A stretch of DNA of 64,000 nucleotides from WLWS01 sp965243105. GTDB lineage: Bacteria > Pseudomonadota > Gammaproteobacteria > Eutrophobiales > Eutrophobiaceae. Every line of letters begins with the position of its first letter. Position 1 is the stretch's first letter. Shown here piece by piece: positions 32,857-41,297 of this stretch. The translations under genes and the position numbers were made by a program. Location: positions 124,001 through 188,000 of the forward strand of contig CBDEUC010000003.1 in NCBI GenBank assembly GCA_965243105.1, written 5' to 3'. Below the pieces are notes generated by a model. It was not told the DNA's origin. It worked only from the letters and a program-made list of their open reading frames with translations, and made no database searches.

Positions 32857-34053
32857 TCAGCTGCGACTGGCGGCGAGGCCTTTTTCGAGGTCATTGACGA
32901 TATCCCGGGCATCTTCAAGGCCCACTGACAGGCGAATTAAGCCTTCTCCGATTCCCGCTGCCTGTCTTTCCTCGTCACTGATCCTGCCATGGGTCGTGGT
33001 GGCCGGGTGTGTAATGGTGGTTTTTGCGTCTCCGAGATTGGCGGTAATGGAAAAGAATTCCGTCGCATCAATGAATTTCCATGCCGCTTCCCTGCCACCC
33101 TCAACATCAAAGCTGACAACACCTCCAAACCCGCGCTGTTGCTTCTGCGCCAGTTCATGCTGGGGGTGGCTTGCCAGTCCCGGGTAGTAGACATGCTCCA
33201 CACCGGGCTGGTCGGCGAGCCAGTCAGCCACCACCTGTGCATTTCGACAATGCTCCTTCATACGAATGGACAGGGTTTCAAGACCTTTCAGGAAAACCCA
33301 GGCATTAAATGGGCTCATGCTTGGTCCCGCTGTGCGTAGAAAGCCAAACACATCTTCACCAAGCAATTCTTCGTCACCGAGAACCGCACCGCCCACGCAG
33401 CGGCCCTGTCCGTCCAGGTATTTCGTGGCAGAGTGAATAACAATGTCAGCACCAAGCTCCAGTGGACGCTGTAGAACCGGGGTACAGAAACAGTTATCCA
33501 CTACCAGCAGGCAATCATTACGCTTTGCCAGTTCCGCGATAACCCGTATATCTGCCAGCTCCATGAGAGGGTTTGTGGGTGTCTCCAGGAAAAGCAAGCG
33601 GGTGTCGGGCGAAATAGCCTTTTGCCAGGCATCATAATCACCAAGATCCACGAAACTGGTGTCAATGCCAAACCTGGGCAGGATCTTGCGGAAAAGATTC
33701 ACCGAGGTCCCAAAAATACTGGAGGAGGAAACAATATGATCACCCGACTTGAGCAGAGCCATGCAGGTGGTGAGAATTGCGCTCATACCGGATGATGTGG
33801 CAATGGCGCGTTGTGCTCCTTCAAGCGCGGCCAGGCGCTCTTCAAATGTCCTCACCGTAGGGTTGGTGAAACGGGAGTAAACGTTGCCCTCTTCCTCGCC
33901 TGCAAAACGGGCGGCGGCCTCGGCGGCATTGTCAAATACAAAACTGGAGCTGAGAAACAGCGCTTCGCTGTTTTCTCCTTCATCGGTTCGACGCTGGCCG
34001 GCTCGAACAGCGTTGGTTTCAGGGGCATACCGGTCCGGATCTATCTTGCTCAT
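32857..34053 (-). CDS. metZ: O-succinylhomoserine sulfhydrylase
   Basis: A 398-residue PLP enzyme of the Cys/Met metabolism family that makes homocysteine from O-succinylhomoserine and sulfide. It has YSRFTNPTVRTFEERLAALE, ATSSGMSAILTTCMALLKSG, FLETPTNPLMELADI, VVDNCFCTPVLQRPLELGAD and the PLP lysine in HSATKYLDGQGRCVGG. NCFCTP and QGRCVGGAV are typical of MetZ rather than of MetB or MetC. Its leader carries a SAM-II riboswitch and an intrinsic terminator, so S-adenosylmethionine should repress it. The ATG has AAGGAGAGAG upstream. It is divergent from icd. Confidence 0.95.
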   Translation of the reverse strand: MSKIDPDRYAPETNAVRAGQRRTDEGENSEALFLSSSFVFDNAAEAAARFAGEEEGNVYSRFTNPTVRTFEERLAALEGAQRAIATSSGMSAILTTCMALLKSGDHIVSSSSIFGTSVNLFRKILPRFGIDTSFVDLGDYDAWQKAISPDTRLLFLETPTNPLMELADIRVIAELAKRNDCLLVVDNCFCTPVLQRPLELGADIVIHSATKYLDGQGRCVGGAVLGDEELLGEDVFGFLRTAGPSMSPFNAWVFLKGLETLSIRMKEHCRNAQVVADWLADQPGVEHVYYPGLASHPQHELAQKQQRGFGGVVSFDVEGGREAAWKFIDATEFFSITANLGDAKTTITHPATTTHGRISDEERQAAGIGEGLIRLSVGLEDARDIVNDLEKGLAASRS

Positions 34054-34138
34054 GGCTCTCTCCTTACATACGGGTTACTCAGCACTGCAAAAGAGCCAGA
34101 CCGTGAGTAGCATGACAGATGCGGGTGTTTGGGGACAT

Positions 34139-34171
34139 AAAAAAACCCGCATCAGCATTTGCTAAAGCAGG
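34139..34171 (-). terminator. SAM-II riboswitch expression platform: intrinsic terminator
   Basis: On the reverse strand CCTGCTTTAGC (34161-34171) and GCTGATGCGGG (34146-34156) form a stem around a 4-base loop, followed by seven T (34139-34145). The 5' arm also contains CTTTAGC, a perfect 7-base complement of GCTAAAG at the 3' side of the aptamer (34180-34186). The two pairings exclude each other, as in a terminator/antiterminator switch. Confidence 0.8.
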
Positions 34172-34174
34172 TTG

Positions 34175-34229
34175 CCTCTCTTTAGCCGTATTTATTACGC
34201 GCCCGCAAGCTGAAATCAAATCGGCGCAG
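34175..34229 (-). promoter_or_regulatory. SAM-II riboswitch (S-adenosylmethionine-sensing) upstream of metZ
   Basis: Read on the reverse strand, the leader has GCGCCGATTTGATTT, then GGCGCGTAATAAATACGGC, then GGCTAAAGAGAGG. These are the hallmarks of the SAM-II (metX) aptamer: P1 strands GCGCC/GGCGC, the GAUUU of loop 1, AUAAAU and GCUAAA. A pseudoknot is supported by AGCT (34208-34211) pairing with GGCT (34184-34187). The aptamer begins where the transcript from the promoter at 34235-34263 would start, and it controls a methionine biosynthesis gene, as expected for this class. Confidence 0.92.
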
Positions 34230-34234
34230 GCATT

Positions 34235-34263
34235 AAGATAGATAAAACGGTAGAATATGTCAA
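34235..34263 (-). promoter_or_regulatory. metZ promoter, near-consensus sigma-70
   Basis: On the reverse strand TTGACA (34258-34263) and TATCTT (34235-34240) are separated by exactly 17 bases. The predicted start, about seven bases beyond the -10, falls at the first base of the SAM-II aptamer. This is one of the clearest promoters in the window. Confidence 0.85.
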
Positions 34264-34366
34264 TCTGCCCGTTACAGCATGAAAGGGCCTAATGGCCAGC
34301 TGTACACAGGCTCCGCCCGGAATAAATCCGGGTGTCATACGTAATTATCTTTAAAGGAGAAGTGTT

Positions 34367-35662
34367 GTGTCTACCGCGAATAACGTGCCCGCAGAAGGGG
34401 CAAAAATCACCATTTCCAATGGTAAGCTGGAAGTACCGCCAAACCCGATTATTCCCTTCATCGAGGGCGACGGAATCGGGCCCGATGTATGGCGCGCTAC
34501 TGAACTTGTGCTGGATGCTGCCGTGGATAAGGCTTATGGTGGAGAACGAAAAATTCACTGGCTGGAAGTGCTGGCAGGTGAGAAAGCGAACGTGCAAACC
34601 GGATCCTGGTTACCCGAAGAAACCCTGGAGAGGTGCCGGGAATATCTCGTGGCAATCAAGGGTCCACTGACGACTCCCATTGGCGGTGGGATTCGTTCCC
34701 TGAATGTAGCCCTGAGACAAATACTCGATCTCTATGTCTGCCTGCGCCCGGTACGCTGGTTCAAGGGAGTCCCTTCTCCTACTCGCCACCCCGAGTATGT
34801 TGACATGGTTATATTCAGGGAAAACACGGAAGATATTTACGCGGGTATTGAATTCGAGGAAGGCAGCGAGGAAAACAAGAAATTTCTCGATCTCTTCAAG
34901 GAAGCCTTTCCCACGCATTTCCAGAAAATCCGTTTCCCCGATACTGCAGGTATCGGCATCAAGCCAGTCTCCAGCGAGGGTACTGGCAGGCTTGTCAGGG
35001 CGGCTATTAAGTACGCTATTGATAATGGACGCAAGAGCGTCACGCTGGTTCACAAGGGCAATATCATGAAGTTTACCGAGGGTGCTTTCAGGAACTGGGG
35101 TTATGAACTGGCTGAAACAGAGTTCCCGGAAAACACCTATACCTGGGACCAATGGGACCGGACCGTTGCCGAGAAAGGCAGTGCCGCCGCGAACCAGGAA
35201 CAGGACGAGGCATTGGCCTCGGGCAAGATCCTCATAAAAGACGCTATCGCAGATATCACCCTGCAGCAGGTGCTCACGCGACCAAAGGAATTCGACATCA
35301 TTGCCACAATGAACCTTAACGGTGACTACCTGTCCGACGCGCTGGCGGCCCAGGTGGGTGGAATTGGTATCGCGCCTGGCGGAAATATCAACTACGACAC
35401 CGGGCATGCAATATTTGAAGCGACCCATGGTACTGCTCCCAAGTACGCCAACCAGGACAAGGTAAACCCCGGTTCGCTGGTTCTTTCCGGGGAGATGATG
35501 CTGCGCTACATGGGTTGGACAGAAGCTGCTGACCTTGTAATTGAATCAATGGACAAGACCATTGGTGAAAAAACTGTCACCTATGATTTTGCCCGTCTCA
35601 TGGATGATGCGAACGAGGTGAAATGTAGCGAGTTTGCAAAAGCAATGATTGCAAACATGTAA
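34367..35662 (+). CDS. icd: NADP-dependent isocitrate dehydrogenase
   Basis: A 431-residue TCA-cycle enzyme that oxidatively decarboxylates isocitrate. Recognisable are IPFIEGDGIGPDVWRA, the substrate-binding TTPIGGGIRSLNVALRQ (with the serine phosphorylated by AceK in RSLNVALR), DMVIFRENTEDIYAGIEFE, the catalytic Lys in LVHKGNIMKFTEGAFR and the NADP-site GTAPKYANQDKVNPGS. The start is GTG 34367, with AAAGGAGA six bases upstream. A short CCCGGA/TCCGGG hairpin (34316-34332) lies in its leader. The aceK gene starts on the base after its stop codon. It diverges from metZ. Confidence 0.96.
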   Translation: MSTANNVPAEGAKITISNGKLEVPPNPIIPFIEGDGIGPDVWRATELVLDAAVDKAYGGERKIHWLEVLAGEKANVQTGSWLPEETLERCREYLVAIKGPLTTPIGGGIRSLNVALRQILDLYVCLRPVRWFKGVPSPTRHPEYVDMVIFRENTEDIYAGIEFEEGSEENKKFLDLFKEAFPTHFQKIRFPDTAGIGIKPVSSEGTGRLVRAAIKYAIDNGRKSVTLVHKGNIMKFTEGAFRNWGYELAETEFPENTYTWDQWDRTVAEKGSAAANQEQDEALASGKILIKDAIADITLQQVLTRPKEFDIIATMNLNGDYLSDALAAQVGGIGIAPGGNINYDTGHAIFEATHGTAPKYANQDKVNPGSLVLSGEMMLRYMGWTEAADLVIESMDKTIGEKTVTYDFARLMDDANEVKCSEFAKAMIANM

Positions 35663-37429
35663 ATGAATACGCCAACTCCCAACCGGGAGATCGTCGCGAA
35701 GTGTGCCGAGACGATTTACAGCGAATTTGTCCGTTACAACGAAGCCTTTAGCCGAACCACCAACCGGGCACGACGCAGGTTTGAACAGCGGGACTGGCAC
35801 GGTCATCAAAAGGATATCGTTGAGCGTGTCGAGATGTATGAAAAGTCTGTGCAGCGCTCTGTTCAATCCCTGCGCAAGTCCCTTGACGATCGTGTCAACG
35901 ACCATGCCCTGTGGAACGAAATTCGCTGGTACTTTGGCGAACGACTGGACAAGGTGCCCGATGTAGGCTTCACCAAGACCTATTTCAATTCCATTACCCG
36001 AAGAATTTTCGACACCGTGGGTATTGACCCGGAGGTGGAGTTTGTTGCTCCACCTTTTGAGGATGAACTCGAATTAATCCAGTCTCTGAATCTAAAAAGA
36101 TATCCCTACTGGGATAACATGAAGGATGTCGCGACGGAAATTCTTGAAGATTTCAGCTTCAAGGTTGATTACGACGACATTCAGCGTGATGCTGAGTTAA
36201 TCAGTTCACAGGTGGAGCAGTTTATTCGCCTTAACCTGGAAGGTCTTGATGAGCTGATCCGCTTTGAATTTATTGAATCGGTATTTTACCAGTCAGCCAG
36301 GGCTTACATCGTTGGGCGTATCGTCATGCGTCACAACGTATCACCCATCGTTATTGCCCTGAAAAATGAGGAAAACGGCATCTGCGTGGATGCAGTACTC
36401 ATGTATGAAGACGAAGTCAGTATTGTCTTTAGTTACACGCGTTCTTATTATTTTGCCGATCCCAATTCTGTCGTGGCTGCAGTCCATTTCCTGCATACCA
36501 TATTGCCACGTAAACCCATTGATGAGCTTTATACCGTACTTGGCCGGCTCAGGCAGGGTAAAACAGAGAGATATCGAATATTCAGTCATCACCTGAACAA
36601 CACTGATGAACAATTCGTTCATGCTGACGGTGACAAGGGCCTGGTAATGATAGTCTTTACCCTTCCTTCATATGACCTGGTTTTCAAGATAATCAGGGAC
36701 AAGTTTGGCTATCCAAAAACTATAAAAAGGCAGGATGTGCTGGACAAGTATCGCCTTGTATCCAAGCATGACCGAGCGGGACGACTTATCGATACCCAGG
36801 AATTTCTAGGCCTTGAATTTCCCGTGAACAGGTTCGCAGACACATTGCTGGCGGAACTCCAGGACGAAGCAAGGGAAAGTGTTTTGATCCAGGGTGACAA
36901 GCTGGTAATCAACCATGTTTATATAGAACGAAGAGTAAGACCCCTTAACCTGTACATTCGTGAAGCTCACCGGGCTGCGGCAAAAAGAGCCATTCTTGAC
37001 TATGGCCAGACCATTCGTGACCTCGCTCATACAGACATCTTTCCCGGAGACCTGCTTCTTAAAAACTTTGGTGTGACAGGCCACGGGCGTGTTGTATTTT
37101 ATGATTATGATGAAGTCGCACTGGTAACCGAGTGTAATTTTCGGGAAATACCAGAGTCGAGGGATGACATGGACGATATGCGTTCCGATATCTGGTATCA
37201 CGTAAACCCGGACGATATTTTTCCTGAAGAGTTTATCAAGTTCCTGGCCATGGACAGGGAACTGAGAGACCTGTTTATTGAAGTTCATGGTGACCTTCTT
37301 ACTGCAAGGTTCTGGCGGGAAATGAAGGAAAAACACCAGGCCGGCGAAGTATCTCTCGTAGTGCCGTATTTTCGGCCGGTAATCCCCGCCAAGCATGCTT
37401 ACAATACCGAGGAAGAGCGGGCATCTTGA
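35663..37429 (+). CDS. aceK: isocitrate dehydrogenase kinase/phosphatase
   Basis: A 588-residue bifunctional enzyme that phosphorylates and dephosphorylates Icd, switching carbon between the TCA cycle and the glyoxylate bypass. It has QFVHADGDKGLVMIVFTLPSY, DLVFKIIRDKFGYPK (with the ATP-binding lysine), the acidic catalytic motif IFPGDLLLKNFGVTGHGRVV and FYDYDEVALVTECNFREIP. The length is normal. In E. coli it follows aceBA; here it sits directly after its substrate gene icd with no spacing. No isocitrate lyase or malate synthase is in the window. Confidence 0.96.
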   Translation: MNTPTPNREIVAKCAETIYSEFVRYNEAFSRTTNRARRRFEQRDWHGHQKDIVERVEMYEKSVQRSVQSLRKSLDDRVNDHALWNEIRWYFGERLDKVPDVGFTKTYFNSITRRIFDTVGIDPEVEFVAPPFEDELELIQSLNLKRYPYWDNMKDVATEILEDFSFKVDYDDIQRDAELISSQVEQFIRLNLEGLDELIRFEFIESVFYQSARAYIVGRIVMRHNVSPIVIALKNEENGICVDAVLMYEDEVSIVFSYTRSYYFADPNSVVAAVHFLHTILPRKPIDELYTVLGRLRQGKTERYRIFSHHLNNTDEQFVHADGDKGLVMIVFTLPSYDLVFKIIRDKFGYPKTIKRQDVLDKYRLVSKHDRAGRLIDTQEFLGLEFPVNRFADTLLAELQDEARESVLIQGDKLVINHVYIERRVRPLNLYIREAHRAAAKRAILDYGQTIRDLAHTDIFPGDLLLKNFGVTGHGRVVFYDYDEVALVTECNFREIPESRDDMDDMRSDIWYHVNPDDIFPEEFIKFLAMDRELRDLFIEVHGDLLTARFWREMKEKHQAGEVSLVVPYFRPVIPAKHAYNTEEERAS

Positions 37430-38496
37430 AGTTTGCCTGTCCTGAAACGGCTGTCGCTGCGCCTGGCCCTGCTAAAGCTCCTGCCTTATATTTCATTTTT
37501 CTTCTTTGCGTTTTACTTTTCGCTGGTTGTGAAAACAACAAGGTTGAGTCGCAGCAGCTGCTGCTTCAGGGGCAGACCATGGGAACCAGCTACACGGTAA
37601 AAATTAACGAAACAGTGGTATTGCCTCTTGCAGATTCAGTCAAGCTTGAGGTGGAGAATATCCTGGCGGATGTCAACGCAAGTATGTCTACCTACCTGCC
37701 GGATTCTGAGCTGAGCGAAATTAACCGCTCTGATGCAAATGAATGGATACCCATTTCACCGCAACTTTACGAGGTCCTGCACGCTTCGCTGAGAATTTCC
37801 AAGCAGACAGGTGGGCGTTTTGATATTACTGTTGGTCCCCTAGTTAACCTGTGGGGATTCGGACCTGCTGATGATGCACCGGAAATACCCGCTGATGATG
37901 AAATACAACGAATTCTTGAATTTACCGGTATGGACAAGATCAAGCTGAGAGAGTCTCCGGCTGCAGTTTGGAAAAATGACAAGAAGGTATACATTGACCT
38001 GTCAGCTATCGCGAAGGGCTACGCGGTGGATAAGCTTGGTAAATATCTTCTTGCCCGGGGATTCAATAATTTTCTCGTTGAAATTGGAGGGGAAATTCTT
38101 GCCCGTGGTCACAACGAAACAAATCAACACTGGATGATAGGTATCGAGCGACCATCACGCCACGACAGGAAGGTGCAGCGCGCAATCGAACTGGTGGATA
38201 TTGCCATGGCCACATCGGGCGATTATCGAAATTATCGAGAGATTAATGGGAAATACTATTCTCACAGCATCGACCCCCATAGCGGCTGGCCGGTACAGCA
38301 CAAGCTGGCCTCCGTCACGGTGCTGCATCCCTCTGCCACGGATGCTGATGCCCTCGCTACCGGTTTCCTTGTCATGGGTAAGAAAAAAGCCATGGAAATT
38401 GCCTTGCAGGAACAGTTACCGGTGTTGTTTATTGAACGCGATGGAGACGAATTCATAGAATCCTATACAACTGCCATGAGCAGGTATCTCCAGTAA
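37426..38496 (+). CDS. apbE: FAD:protein FMN transferase (ApbE lipoprotein)
   Basis: A 356-residue protein with a lipoprotein signal: a hydrophobic stretch then LLFAGC with the lipidated cysteine at about residue 35. The mature domain shows QTMGTSYTVKI, the SGGRFDITVGPLVNLWGFG-like block, AIAKGYAVDKLG and NFLVEIGGEILARG, then DIAMATSGDYRNY, the ApbE hallmarks. It attaches FMN through a phosphoester to threonine of target flavoproteins such as NqrB/C or RnfG in the periplasm. It starts at TTG 37426, overlapping the aceK stop. No obvious target is encoded nearby. Confidence 0.92.
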   Translation: MKFACPETAVAAPGPAKAPALYFIFLLCVLLFAGCENNKVESQQLLLQGQTMGTSYTVKINETVVLPLADSVKLEVENILADVNASMSTYLPDSELSEINRSDANEWIPISPQLYEVLHASLRISKQTGGRFDITVGPLVNLWGFGPADDAPEIPADDEIQRILEFTGMDKIKLRESPAAVWKNDKKVYIDLSAIAKGYAVDKLGKYLLARGFNNFLVEIGGEILARGHNETNQHWMIGIERPSRHDRKVQRAIELVDIAMATSGDYRNYREINGKYYSHSIDPHSGWPVQHKLASVTVLHPSATDADALATGFLVMGKKKAMEIALQEQLPVLFIERDGDEFIESYTTAMSRYLQ

Positions 38497-38511
38497 CACA
38501 CGGGTATTGAT

Positions 38512-38856
38512 ATGAACCTCGAACCCCTGCTCTTTCTTTTTGCACTGGTAGTACTGGCTTACGCCTGGTATGACAGCATGCGTGCCAGGGAGTATGTCAT
38601 TGGCTATTGTCGTAAGCTATGCGACAGCGCCGGAGTCCAGTTCCTGGATCAAACCACGGCCCTTGTATCACTCTCGATTAAACGACACGCCCGCCTGGGG
38701 CTCGTGTTACGCCGTATTTATCAATTTGAAGTGAGTGAGAATGGTGCCAATCGCCTGCAGGGCTACGTGGTGCTTGATGCAGGCAGGGTCACCGACAGCC
38801 ATCTTGAAACATCGGCGGGGCACAATGTCTTTCACCAGCAACCACCGGAACATTGA
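38512..38856 (+). CDS. DUF3301 family membrane protein
   Basis: A 114-residue protein with one N-terminal transmembrane segment (residues 4-19) followed by DSMRAREYVIGYCRKLCDSAG, then FLDQTTALVSLSIKRH and a basic RLGLVLRRIYQFEVSENG. This is the compact pattern of DUF3301 proteins of gammaproteobacteria. The function is unknown. It lies 15 bases after apbE and probably belongs to its transcript. A CGGGTAAA/TTTACCCG inverted repeat (38866-38911) follows it and could end that transcript. Confidence 0.83.
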   Translation: MNLEPLLFLFALVVLAYAWYDSMRAREYVIGYCRKLCDSAGVQFLDQTTALVSLSIKRHARLGLVLRRIYQFEVSENGANRLQGYVVLDAGRVTDSHLETSAGHNVFHQQPPEH

Positions 38857-38955
38857 GATGCTAACCGGGTAAACCACTGGCCTGGGACCGTTCCGTGTTT
38901 CTATTTACCCGATCTGCAAGTTACAATGACGCCAGTTTAAGCCTGGGGAAAAATC

Positions 38956-39438
38956 ATGCCATCATTTGACGTCGTCTCCGAGATAGATAGTCATGAACTA
39001 AGCAACGCGGTTGACCAGTGTAACCGCGAAGTATCCAATCGTTTTGACTTCAAGGGTAGTAACTCCCGCGTTGAGCAGACTGATAATGTTCTTACGCTTA
39101 TTGCCCCTGCCGAATTCCAGGTCAAGCAGATCACGGATATCCTGCAGACAAAACTTTCAAAACGTGGAATTGATATTGCCTGCCTGGAATATTCAGACAT
39201 CCAGGAAAGTAACAACGAGGCGAGACAAACTGTCACTGTAAGAGAAGGAATCGATAAGGAGCTGGCAAGAAAAATTGTGAAGCTCGTGAAAGCTTCCAAG
39301 CTCAAGGTGCAGGCCGCAATCCAGGGCGAACAGGTTCGCATAAGCGGAAAGAAACGAGACGATTTGCAGGACGCGATAGCACTTTTGAAAGAACAGAACC
39401 TGGAAATGCCGCTTCAGTACACCAACTTCAGGGACTAA
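38956..39438 (+). CDS. yajQ: YajQ family nucleotide-binding protein
   Basis: A 160-residue protein beginning MPSFDVVSEIDSHELSNAVD, with VSNRFDFKGSNSRVE, RGIDIACLEYSDIQESNN, KIVKLVKASKLKVQAAIQGE and the end LEMPLQYTNFRD, all strongly conserved in YajQ. Members bind nucleotides, and in Xanthomonas and Pseudomonas the protein is a cyclic-di-GMP effector; a GTP/ATP-binding role is also reported. The ribosome-binding site is a weak GGGG. The stop shares one base with the start of the next gene. Confidence 0.95.
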   Translation: MPSFDVVSEIDSHELSNAVDQCNREVSNRFDFKGSNSRVEQTDNVLTLIAPAEFQVKQITDILQTKLSKRGIDIACLEYSDIQESNNEARQTVTVREGIDKELARKIVKLVKASKLKVQAAIQGEQVRISGKKRDDLQDAIALLKEQNLEMPLQYTNFRD

Positions 39439-39626
39439 TGGGAGAAGTCCAGGAATTCGTGATCACCTGTCCGTGGTGCTGGGAAAACTACACCAGTTTT
39501 CTCGAAGCAGAAAGTAGCAATGTAGAACTTATAGAAGATTGCCAGGTTTGCTGCCACCCCATCCAGCTACATTTACAATCCAGCATGAATGGCGAAGTAG
39601 ACCTGACGGCGGAACGCGCTCAGTAA
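39438..39626 (+). CDS. CPXCG-motif cysteine-rich protein
   Basis: A 62-residue protein with ITCPWCWENY and EDCQVCCHPI, two CxxC knuckles that should bind one zinc ion. It matches the small Cys_rich_CPXG family, although the first motif reads CPWCW and not CPYCG. The function is unknown. It is translationally coupled to yajQ (TAATG). The gap that follows holds a tandem repeat and a large palindrome. Confidence 0.85.
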   Translation: MGEVQEFVITCPWCWENYTSFLEAESSNVELIEDCQVCCHPIQLHLQSSMNGEVDLTAERAQ

Positions 39627-39638
39627 GCCAGGCTGAAT

Positions 39639-39689
39639 GAAGTCTCTAAAATCCAGCTTAAACGAAGTTTCTAAAATCCAGGTTAAAGC
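39639..39689. repeat. 25-base tandem repeat with the TCTAAAATCCAG core
   Basis: Two units in tandem, at 39639-39663 and from 39664, share GAAGT-TCTAAAATCCAG-TTAAA with a few substitutions. The same TTTCTAAAATCCAGGTT core occurs again, also duplicated, at 63432-63470 beside hemW. Origin and function unknown. Confidence 0.7.
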
Positions 39690-39730
39690 GAAGGTACTGG
39701 CTTAATTACGATGCATTACGTGGGGCTATG

Positions 39731-39826
39731 CAAGCGGGATGAAAGAGCAGACCTTCAGTGACATGGATGTCACTGCTGAGCGTAAACGGATGTATTTACA
39801 GCGTGTCTGCGTTTTCTTCCCGCTTG
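39731..39826. repeat. three-way-junction palindromic element
   Basis: Arms of 22 bases (39731-39752 and 39805-39826) pair with few mismatches and begin CAAGCGGGA and end TCCCGCTTG. They enclose a perfect hairpin CAGTGACAT-GG-ATGTCACTG (39756-39775) and a smaller one with GTAAA/TTTAC stems (about 39782-39799). The result is a cloverleaf-like fold of 96 bases between convergent genes. Confidence 0.75.
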
Positions 39827-39869
39827 GTAAAGCCCTCCAGAAATTCCTTTTCGTAAAACTTCGCTTCAG

Positions 39870-41297
39870 TTAGTTAACTGGTGCAGTAAACCAGTCAAAA
39901 AAGATCAGCATAAAAGCCGTACAGCAGCACAGCGTCAGCAACATGATCGGTAACCCTTTCTTGAACCAAAGCCACGGGGTAATCGCCAGGCTTGGGTCAC
40001 CCTCATCCCTGGCCAGTCTTTCAGAGATGGTCACGATAAAAACGTTTGCTGTTGAACCAATGTGCGTACCGTTTCCGCCCATTCCCACACCCATGGCAAG
40101 TGCCCACCACAGGGGTGATACGTTGATACCCTGTGCATCCATGCTAAGAATGATTGGAATCATCGCAGCAGTAAAAGGAATGTTGTCGATCGCGGCTGAA
40201 AGAATAGCACCGACCCACATGAGCATAATGGCTGCCATCATCAGGTCTTCCTGTACAAATGGAGTAATAAACTGGCCAATCCACATCAGGAATCGACTGT
40301 GTTCAACGCCTCCGATAACCATGAACAGCGAAATGAAAAAGACCAGCAGTGCAATCTCGACGTGTTCAAACGTCTTATCCATCACCACGTCTCTTGAGAC
40401 AAACACAAGCGCAGTCATACCCAGCGCGGAAACAAACCAGGGTTCCCAGCCAAGTTTGTGATGGAAAATGAATAGCACCACCATTCCCATTAGAATCAGC
40501 AGGGAAGCATTCCAGAGCTTCTTGTTTTCAATGGGGATCTCATCCGAGAAGGTATGCTCGGGCTTGACACTCAACTCCTTCTTGAAAAGGAATTTCAGTG
40601 CCACGAGACATGCGAACCAGGCCAGTATGACCGGCGGCCCCATGTGGATAAAAAAGGTATTGAAATCGATGTTAGCTGCAGAGCCGATCATCAGGTTAGG
40701 TGGATCGCCGACCAGGGTTGCCACACCACCGGTATCAGAGAGCAATGCGGCCGCCAGTAAATACGGAATCGGCGTGATTTTCTGAGCCCGCGCAATGAGA
40801 ATAATAAGAGGTCCAAAAATGACCACCGTGGTGACATTGTCCAGCAATAGTGATAGCACGGTAACAGCGGTGCCCAGCATCACCAGCATCAGGTACAGGC
40901 GCCCTTTACTGAGCGCAGCAATCTTGTAGGCCATCCAGTTGAATCCGCCTGTGGGAATCATGATCGCCACAACTGTCATCATGCAGCCCAAGAGGAATAC
41001 AACATTCCAGTCCACAGCGGCGATGGCGGCGTCCGGAGAATAAAATCCGAACTGTTGCCCGGCGATGATCATTGCCAGCGCGCCGGCAGCGGCAAACTTG
41101 GATCTTTCCATGCCGTGAAGGGTTTCAGTGAAAATGCCAATGAAGGTGATGACAAGAATAATGGCAGAGACCATCATCGGAGTGTCAAATTCAATTGGAC
41201 CGTCCAGGGCGGCCATTTCCCCACCATGTCCACCTGCGGCCATCACCAGGCTTGGTGAAATCAATAAGGCCAGTATACCCAGTATTATTCTAAACAT
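39870..41297 (-). CDS. NhaD/ArsB-type ion transporter (SLC13-like)
   Basis: A 475-residue membrane protein of the ion transporter superfamily. A signal-like N-terminus (residues 1-20) precedes about eleven membrane segments. Conserved spots include LLDNVTTVVIFGPL, LLSDTGGVATLVGDPPNLMIG and AAIDNIPFTAAMIPI, with paired Asp-Asn and GDPPN motifs as in the ArsB, P protein and NhaD families. Na+/H+ exchange is the most likely activity, but a carboxylate or arsenite substrate cannot be ruled out. It lies 113 bases downstream of the second antiporter gene on the same strand. Confidence 0.8.
   Translation of the reverse strand: MFRIILGILALLISPSLVMAAGGHGGEMAALDGPIEFDTPMMVSAIILVITFIGIFTETLHGMERSKFAAAGALAMIIAGQQFGFYSPDAAIAAVDWNVVFLLGCMMTVVAIMIPTGGFNWMAYKIAALSKGRLYLMLVMLGTAVTVLSLLLDNVTTVVIFGPLIILIARAQKITPIPYLLAAALLSDTGGVATLVGDPPNLMIGSAANIDFNTFFIHMGPPVILAWFACLVALKFLFKKELSVKPEHTFSDEIPIENKKLWNASLLILMGMVVLFIFHHKLGWEPWFVSALGMTALVFVSRDVVMDKTFEHVEIALLVFFISLFMVIGGVEHSRFLMWIGQFITPFVQEDLMMAAIMLMWVGAILSAAIDNIPFTAAMIPIILSMDAQGINVSPLWWALAMGVGMGGNGTHIGSTANVFIVTISERLARDEGDPSLAITPWLWFKKGLPIMLLTLCCCTAFMLIFFDWFTAPVN

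Noticed and set aside
34081..34156. GATGCGGG/CCCGCATC inverted repeat as the metZ leader terminator
   Set aside because: The complementary arms lie on both sides of the U-tract; the hairpin that actually precedes the U-run is 34146-34171. The longer pairing may still form as a secondary structure.
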